6,940 nucleotides of DNA, taken from positions 1 through 6,940 of the forward strand of contig JBFWSB010000258.1 in NCBI GenBank assembly GCA_050248595.1. The letters are read 5' to 3'. Shown piece after piece: positions 1-4,238 of this stretch. This DNA is from JAGWAZ01 sp050248595. Its GTDB lineage: Bacteria; Bacteroidota; Ignavibacteria; OLB7. The translations under genes were made by a program, and so were the position numbers. Position 1 is the stretch's first letter. Each line of letters starts with the position of its first letter. A model generated the notes under the pieces. That model was not told the origin of the DNA. It did no database searches and saw nothing but the letters and a program-made list of their open reading frames with translations.

Positions 1-1773
1 CGATATCCAAGTTCGCTGATTCGTCGACTCCCTGAACCGATGGGTTGACCGAGCAAAGTTTCCGTTGAAAACCGAGTGGTACATCACGTCGGGATTTGAG
101 TAGTCGATTAAACACTCCATTCCATCCCCACCAAAAGCTTTGCGCCACTCCCCACCCTCTAAGATGTAGCTTCCATTGTCTTGGCGTCCCGCAATGATTG
201 TGTTCGGCTCCCCAACGGCAACCGAAATCCGATAGACCTCTCCAATGTCAAGTCCGTTCCCAATCGATGTCCAAGTTGTTCCCTTATCCGAGCTGTACCA
301 GAGTCCGCCATCGTTGCACTCGAAAAGATAGTTTGGGCGAAGTGGGTGAAAGCGGAGGAAGTGTTTGTCTGCGTGGGCAAAGTCTACACCCTGCGCCCTG
401 GCCTGCGCAATCACCTGTGGATCGTTTATCCAGAAGTTTGCAAGCCCCCAGTTCAAGCCAGCATTTGTTGTCTTCCATGTGTTTACCCCCCCCACATAAA
501 TCTCTCCCGGACTTGTGGGTGAGATTGCGTAGGCCAAATCGTAGTGCCCTTGCCCTTGAAAGAAATCACCATTCTGTGTCGAGCCATCGTACCACCCCAA
601 CAGATTTGGCGCACCTTGAACCGAGTCGGGAACGTATCCTCCAGCATTAAAGTTTGCCCCGGCATCCGTTGAACTGAAAATGCCGTAGAGACCACTGTTC
701 AAGTTGGCACAGAGAATGTCAACTCGGTCTGGTTGCGCTGGGGTTACACCAATCTTAATGCGGCGGATGTTCGGATCGCCGAAGATACTCTGCCAACTCG
801 CACCCCCATCAACCGAACGAACAAAGAATGTTGGATTGTCCTGCCCCCCACCAAATGTTGTCGCGTAGACGATGTTGGGATTCGTTGGGTGGAATTCCAA
901 ATCCATAAAATATCCTTGCACAATCTGATTCCAACTTGTTCCACCGTTAGCTGTGCGAAGGATTCCGATGGAGCTTGCGGCAATCAAGATATCTGGGTTT
1001 GCCGGACTCATCAGCAGACGACGGATGGTGATCCGCTCTGATTCCTCTAATTGTAAGCCGGTACGTTCCCACGTGACTCCTCCGTTCACGGTTTTCATCA
1101 CGCCGATGCTTCGGGTGTCACCATCTTGAAATGGCTGGTCGATCTGAATGCCGGAGAGACTACCAAGCTCGCCATCCCCAGTAGCGATGTACATGATATT
1201 TGGATTGGTAGGATGAACCGCAATGTCACTTACCCCGAGCACCGGCAAGTTGTTCGTTATGTTTGTCCAGCTCTGTCCGAAGTCCGTTGTCTTCCAAAGT
1301 CCTCCAGCAGGAGCACCAACCCAGAATGTGTTTGGGTCGGTTGGGTGAAATGCAATGCAGTTCAATCGGCCTAAACCGTCGGCAGTCTTCGAGGCAAGTC
1401 GGTTTGGCCCCAACGGTTTCCACGTACCGGCTGTCGATGCGGTTCGGGCGAGGAGGTTGCCATTCTTCTCAACAAAGGCAGCCCAGGCTCGGTAATTCTG
1501 GTCAGGTGCTGGAAACTTATCGCTCCCATAGGTCCGCTGTTCCCAGAACCACTCCCAACGCTTATACTTTGCGTAGTCTCCATCTGCTTCTTCCAACTTC
1601 TCAGGGTGGGCAGCCCAATACTTCTCTGCTATCTTCTGAATATCTGAGAAGGTTACCCCATTCTCTTTTGTCGGAAGTTGATCGCTGAATGGGAATTGCT
1701 GAGCAGTTCCCTCGATGGCAACAAGGGCGAGGAACAGGGCGGTTGTGCAAAGACTCTGTAAAAATGGTTTCAT
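1..1773 (-). CDS. Secreted Asp-box (BNR/VPS10-like) repeat protein, N-terminal part
   Basis: The frame is open from the ATG at 1773 to the window edge (591 codons, no stop), so the C-terminus is missing. Residues 1-24 form a signal peptide (MKPF, then a hydrophobic stretch, ending GTA before QQF). Residues 67-83 carry the YKRWEWF element found at the N-terminus of large Bacteroidota secreted repeat proteins. Seven Asp-box-like motifs (D/N-x-G-x-x-W/F) start at residues 164, 230, 276, 322, 370, 437 and 496, with HPT(D/N)PN turns at 143, 187 and 295; these predict beta-propeller blades. HADKH (467-471), RQDNGS (530-535) and GGDGMECLIDY (548-558) match the sortilin/VPS10-like, xyloglucanase-like class. 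Such proteins are exported, often by the type IX system through a C-terminal sorting domain, which would lie outside the window. The substrate or ligand is unknown; adhesin, glycan-binding or glycosidase roles are all possible. It lies 92 bp after the barrel gene on the same strand. The G8 run at residues 428-430 keeps the frame. Confidence 0.87.
   Translation of the reverse strand, partial: MKPFLQSLCTTALFLALVAIEGTAQQFPFSDQLPTKENGVTFSDIQKIAEKYWAAHPEKLEEADGDYAKYKRWEWFWEQRTYGSDKFPAPDQNYRAWAAFVEKNGNLLARTASTAGTWKPLGPNRLASKTADGLGRLNCIAFHPTDPNTFWVGAPAGGLWKTTDFGQSWTNITNNLPVLGVSDIAVHPTNPNIMYIATGDGELGSLSGIQIDQPFQDGDTRSIGVMKTVNGGVTWERTGLQLEESERITIRRLLMSPANPDILIAASSIGILRTANGGTSWNQIVQGYFMDLEFHPTNPNIVYATTFGGGQDNPTFFVRSVDGGASWQSIFGDPNIRRIKIGVTPAQPDRVDILCANLNSGLYGIFSSTDAGANFNAGGYVPDSVQGAPNLLGWYDGSTQNGDFFQGQGHYDLAYAISPTSPGEIYVGGVNTWKTTNAGLNWGLANFWINDPQVIAQARAQGVDFAHADKHFLRFHPLRPNYLFECNDGGLWYSSDKGTTWTSIGNGLDIGEVYRISVAVGEPNTIIAGRQDNGSYILEGGEWRKAFGGDGMECLIDYSNPDVMYHSVFNGNFARSTHRFRESTNQRTWIS
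486..493 (-). repeat. G8 homopolymer tract inside the Asp-box gene
   Basis: Eight consecutive G on the coding strand encode the end of V427, G428, G429 and the first base of V430. A change of one base would shift the frame about 160 residues before the window edge. As read here the tract is in frame. Confidence 0.8.
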
Positions 1774-1778
1774 TAGTA

Positions 1779-1791
1779 CTCTCTTCCTTCT
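1779..1791 (-). promoter_or_regulatory. Purine-rich possible ribosome binding site
   Basis: On the minus strand the sequence AGAAGGAAGAGAG precedes the ATG at 1773. Its AAGGAA core sits 10 nt from the start codon. It is the only start in the window with anything resembling a Shine-Dalgarno sequence, and it supports this ATG. The match to AAGGAGG is imperfect. Confidence 0.35.
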
Positions 1792-1825
1792 AAATGAAAT
1801 CTGAATAGTAGCTGATACATGGTCT

Positions 1826-1844
1826 ATAAAAATTTTATCGCGAT
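1826..1844. repeat. Two adjoining short palindromes in the 92-bp gap
   Basis: ATAAAA-A-TTTTAT (1826-1838) overlaps the perfect 8-bp palindrome ATCGCGAT (1837-1844). They lie between the barrel gene stop and the start of the Asp-box gene. They could be an operator or a weak structure, but the AT palindrome lacks the GC stem of an intrinsic terminator. Function is unknown and chance is possible. Confidence 0.25.
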
Positions 1845-1865
1845 CTCTATACTTCACTTGTCTCC

Positions 1866-2696
1866 TCACAGACTCCAGAGAAGTCCGATCCCCAACAGAA
1901 TTCCGTGAAGTTCTCCTTTGTCAACACCAACATTTAGGCGACCCAACGTCTTCTCCCTGAAATTGTCAACACCTTCACTCCCCTCTTCTGCAAGTGAGTT
2001 TAACATATATTGGAACCGAAGCTCTGGAAGTAGCCAGAGATTATTCGCTAACCGATGACGATATCCAACTCCCCCCTCAAAGCCGAAACGATTCACCCTG
2101 TTCCCTTCTGAACTGGTGCTCGACTGATCGAACGTCTTTTCTCCCGTTGTCTCGAAAACACAAGAGCCTTCGGAAAGAATTTCTTGGTGCATCGATCTGC
2201 TCACCTCTCCCACTCTGCGATGCCAAACCGGACCAACTGTAGCATACCACTTGTCGGCAATATCAAAGCGGAGTGAGATTCCGGAGGTAATCCAGAGTGA
2301 GGATAAGGTCTGGCGGACACTCATCTCAACCGTATCAAAAATTCCCCCTTCATTCTGCGGACAGTCGGCAACACCAGTTCCCGATGCCACAACCCGCTTT
2401 AGCTCGAGGCCACCTTTCAGACGAAGTCCAACTGAGAAACTAAAAGGATATTCTACAATCACCGCACCGAATCCCCCGACTCCCCCCCCAGATTCTAATG
2501 CTCGCAGAGGAGATGTTGGATTGTCGATGGGGGAGTGGCTGATCTGTTGAGAGAAGAGTGAGAAGTTCGGGCCAATCTCAAACCCTACATTCAATCCAAT
2601 GGGGGGAGTAGGATCTGGATAGAGTACACTCTCTTGCGCTTTCAGAAGAGTTGATGCGGTGAGGAGGAAGATTACCACTACATGTCGTCGTTTCAT
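1866..2696 (-). CDS. Putative outer-membrane beta-barrel protein
   Basis: This encodes 276 residues. A signal peptide (MKRRHVVVIFLL and on) ends at A20 before QES, so the mature protein is about 256 residues. The rest alternates polar and hydrophobic residues in short segments typical of transmembrane beta-strands, for example residues 76-83, 87-99, 132-144, 150-158, 204-213, 218-230 and 252-276, with Gly and aromatic residues at their ends and polar loops between. The last segment, GILLGIGLLWSL, would be the closing strand, although it ends in Leu rather than the usual Phe. Size and pattern resemble the small PorT/OmpA-like barrels of Bacteroidota, but no signature allows a family name. The only cysteines, C112 and C179, sit in predicted loops and could form a disulfide. 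The gene starts 61 bp after the lipoprotein gene on the same strand, so co-transcription is likely. The start has no Shine-Dalgarno, only an A-rich stretch. A G8 run covers G70-G72. Confidence 0.72.
   Translation of the reverse strand: MKRRHVVVIFLLTASTLLKAQESVLYPDPTPPIGLNVGFEIGPNFSLFSQQISHSPIDNPTSPLRALESGGGVGGFGAVIVEYPFSFSVGLRLKGGLELKRVVASGTGVADCPQNEGGIFDTVEMSVRQTLSSLWITSGISLRFDIADKWYATVGPVWHRRVGEVSRSMHQEILSEGSCVFETTGEKTFDQSSTSSEGNRVNRFGFEGGVGYRHRLANNLWLLPELRFQYMLNSLAEEGSEGVDNFREKTLGRLNVGVDKGELHGILLGIGLLWSL
2482..2489 (-). repeat. G8 homopolymer tract inside the barrel gene
   Basis: Eight G on the coding strand encode G70, G71 and most of G72, in a glycine-rich turn (SGGGVGGFG) just before a predicted strand. 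The tract is in frame here; loss or gain of one base would destroy about three quarters of the protein. Confidence 0.8.
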
Positions 2697-2757
2697 ATCT
2701 TTTTCATCTGCTAATCTGTCGTGATGTGTCGCAGGAATAGAAGTGAAGTGAAAACTC

Positions 2758-3465
2758 TCAGTCGTTTGCCTGATCGGCTTGCCGTGCGTGTGGAGGTTTG
2801 TCGAAAATTAACGAGAGACGACCCGAGCCAAGCTCAAGGTCACCCCGGTTGAAGTCCCGTTCGTACAGACGTTCTATGAAGAGGAAAGGACCGTATGCGT
2901 AGGCAGGATTATAGACCCGCACATTGCTTCCACTATCAATCCGATAGTAGCCAATAAATCCAAGCGAAGCCCCCCCCTCCAATTCTACATCTGGACGATA
3001 CTCCCGATTCGACCCCAAACCCATATTTACTCCAACTACCATCGGGGCAGATGTCGCATTCTCGATCAATGGAGCCATGTAGACCTCTTCATCCCCTGCA
3101 GCAGTGAGAATCACATTGTCGATGGGAAGGTAGAGCGAATCATCATCTCCCGGTATATCAACCATAAAGATCCCTCCGAGACTATCCCCCAGGCTGACTC
3201 CATTCAGTGTTGGACGGAGAAGTTCCCACTCTACCTCTACGTAGTCCAAATCTCCACGCTGTATCACCTCCACTTCCTGACCACTCACCTCTCCTACAGA
3301 AATGCCGTTGACCTTCACAGAAACAGTGCCGAGAAGTTGATTCGCAACGACAATCTTGCTTCCCTGAATAATCTCTGGAGGAACAACATTAGTACATCCC
3401 GCCACGAGCGAGAAGAGCGAAAAAAGGATCGGCAAAGAAATCTTGACAATAGATCGTGATCTCAT
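2758..3465 (-). CDS. Lipoprotein of unknown function
   Basis: This encodes 235 residues. The N-terminus has a basic start (MRSRSIVK), a hydrophobic core and a lipobox VAGC ending at C24, the only cysteine in the protein. It is therefore predicted to be cleaved by signal peptidase II and anchored in a membrane by the acylated cysteine. The mature part looks beta-rich and acidic, with an early segment at 37-62 (IVVANQLLGTVSVKVNG and on) that resembles an Ig-like or beta-sandwich fold, a WELLRP stretch at 80-85, and later tyrosine-rich GYYRI and YNPAYAYGPF stretches at 172-194. I do not recognise the family. The tail (PPHARQADQAND) is polar and probably disordered. The ATG at 3465 is the first usable start; the ATG at 3470 is out of frame and stops at once. 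It is first in the minus-strand block, 61 bp before the barrel gene, which suggests the two may work in the same envelope assembly. A G8 run covers residues 163-166. Confidence 0.75.
   Translation of the reverse strand: MRSRSIVKISLPILFSLFSLVAGCTNVVPPEIIQGSKIVVANQLLGTVSVKVNGISVGEVSGQEVEVIQRGDLDYVEVEWELLRPTLNGVSLGDSLGGIFMVDIPGDDDSLYLPIDNVILTAAGDEEVYMAPLIENATSAPMVVGVNMGLGSNREYRPDVELEGGASLGFIGYYRIDSGSNVRVYNPAYAYGPFLFIERLYERDFNRGDLELGSGRLSLIFDKPPHARQADQAND
2970..2977 (-). repeat. G8 homopolymer tract inside the lipoprotein gene
   Basis: Eight G on the coding strand encode the last base of E163, all of G164 and G165 and the first base of A166. The tract is in frame; slippage by one base would change the last 70 or so residues. 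Confidence 0.8.
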
Positions 3466-3514
3466 AGCATTGCAGAAGAATATCTGTAAAAAATATCCTG
3501 TTTCGTTTCAAGAG

Positions 3515-3522
3515 CAAAATTA
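3515..3522 (-). promoter_or_regulatory. Candidate Bacteroidota-type -7 box for the lipoprotein gene
   Basis: The minus strand reads TAATTTTG, a full match to the TAnnTTTG -7 element of the Bacteroidota primary sigma factor. It lies 49 bp upstream of the ATG at 3465. No TTTG -33 element is visible at the usual 17-23 nt spacing, so this is half a promoter by sequence. Confidence 0.4.
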
Positions 3523-3692
3523 CTGAGAGGAAGAAGATTACCGACTACGTAAAAACTTCGTACTCTCTCCCTTCCACCCTATCGTTTGGAGAGCAGACTA
3601 CAGTCTCCCAACCAATGTAGCAGAGCTGGTTTCACTAACTAAAATCACCGGTATCACCTCAACTTCTTTCTCCTCTTCTCTACCCAATCTCC

Positions 3693-3723
3693 TTTCATCT
3701 CTACTTAGTCTTCTTTAGTTTTG
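3693..3723 (+). promoter_or_regulatory. Candidate Bacteroidota-type promoter for the VOC gene
   Basis: TAGTTTTG at 3716-3723 matches the TAnnTTTG -7 consensus. A TTTC at 3693-3696, one base off the TTTG -33 consensus, lies 19 nt upstream, within the usual spacing. Transcription would start near 3728-3730, giving a leader of about 30 nt before the ATG at 3758. This favours that ATG over the TTG at 3728. Confidence 0.42.
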
Positions 3724-3757
3724 CCTGTTGTACCATTCATTCAAACCATCCTATCTG

Positions 3758-4117
3758 ATGGCCATTCGCTATGTTGGCGCACTGATTATCGAGGCACTTG
3801 AGCCGGAAACACTTGCCAAGTGGTATTCCCACTACTTTGATTTTGAGATTTCACTCGAACATGATGGGGGATTATTCGGTGCATTTGAAACCGAGCGGGG
3901 ACCATTCCACTTCGGTTTGACGCCGTATGATAGCGACCCTAACATTGGCAGACCACGGGGAGTAATCATTACCTTCCGCGTCGATAACTTCGACTCTCTG
4001 TTGAAGAAACTGAAGAAGGATGGATATGAACCGATTGCCTTCGCCGAAGATGATGATGGCAAGTATGCCATGTTTCGTGACCCTGAAGGAAACCAAGTTT
4101 CAGTCTGGGGAGAGTAG
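3758..4117 (+). CDS. VOC family protein (glyoxalase/bleomycin-resistance fold)
   Basis: This encodes 119 residues from the ATG at 3758. The frame also allows a TTG at 3728 (ten more residues), but the domain begins right at the ATG and the likely transcription start falls at the TTG. The two beta-alpha-beta-beta-beta modules of the vicinal oxygen chelate fold are visible: YVGALIIEAL then ETLAKWYSHYFDFEI (5-31) with FHFGL at 50-54, and GVIITFRVDNFDSLLKKL (68-85) with the signature FRDPEGNQVSVW (106-117). Length fits a single-domain VOC protein. The usual metal-binding His and Glu positions are mostly altered: the first strand has no His, residues 68-71 are GVII, and S115 stands where Glu is usual; only H51 remains plausible. 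So it may bind a ligand without metal, as some bleomycin-binding proteins do, rather than act as a glyoxalase or dioxygenase. The substrate is unknown. It could share a transcript with the gene 121 bp downstream. Confidence 0.85.
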   Translation: MAIRYVGALIIEALEPETLAKWYSHYFDFEISLEHDGGLFGAFETERGPFHFGLTPYDSDPNIGRPRGVIITFRVDNFDSLLKKLKKDGYEPIAFAEDDDGKYAMFRDPEGNQVSVWGE

Positions 4118-4130
4118 AAGGGATTAGAAT

Positions 4131-4229
4131 TCAAAATTCAAAAAAGTGACTTGCACCATCTGGTGGTGAGTATCCTTCTATCCGCTCCTTGCTCCTTTTG
4201 AATTTTTCATTTTGCCTTTTGAATTTTGA
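4131..4229. repeat. AT-rich inverted and direct repeat between the VOC and AddB-like genes
   Basis: TCAAAATTCAAAA at 4131-4143 is the exact reverse complement of 4217-4229. Inside the right half, CCTTTTGAATTTT occurs twice (4194-4206 and 4215-4227, 21-nt period). Between the arms lie a short palindrome CACCA-TC-TGGTG (4154-4165) and a tandem GCTCCTT (4184-4197). The right arm ends 9 bp before the ATG of the AddB-like gene and supplies an in-frame TGA (4227-4229), which fixes that start. It is probably a dispersed intergenic repeat or a small non-autonomous element remnant. The long loop and lack of a GC stem argue against an intrinsic terminator. Confidence 0.6.
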
Positions 4230-4238
4230 CGTTCTCCT

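Larger units (their letters stand above)
3466..3757. other. Divergent intergenic region
   Basis: This 292-bp stretch separates the minus-strand envelope genes from the plus-strand genes and has no convincing coding frame. It holds the two candidate promoters listed separately, a small inverted repeat (AGACT-AC-AGTCT, 3595-3606), and a strongly pyrimidine-rich plus-strand stretch from about 3659 to 3715. I see no RNA gene or riboswitch in it. Confidence 0.7.

Noticed and set aside
486..493. Possible frameshift at the G8 run making the Asp-box gene a pseudogene
   Set aside because: Translation across the run stays in frame (YVGGVNTWKTTNAG) and continues into the next Asp box, so the gene is intact as read.
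198..650. Plus-strand frame of 150 codons
   Set aside because: It lies wholly opposite the Asp-box gene, whose minus-strand frame shows a signal peptide and repeated family motifs; the plus-strand product is Ser/Pro/Arg-rich with no domain.
3588..3608. Inverted repeat GGAGA...TCTCC with inner AGACT-AC-AGTCT as a terminator
   Set aside because: The two stems compete, each is only 5 bp, there is no T run after it, and both flanking genes point away from it.
3728..3757. TTG start adding ten residues to the VOC protein
   Set aside because: The fold begins at the ATG at 3758, and the candidate promoter places transcription start at about the TTG.
3832..4134. Minus-strand frame opposite the VOC gene
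   Set aside because: The plus strand carries a clear VOC signature; the minus-strand product has no recognisable features.
4154..4165. CACCA-TC-TGGTG hairpin as terminator of the VOC gene
   Set aside because: The stem is at most 5 bp with a 2-nt loop and no T run follows.
4131..4229. Insertion sequence ends
   Set aside because: Only 99 bp long with no transposase and no clear target-site duplication, so at most a small non-autonomous remnant.
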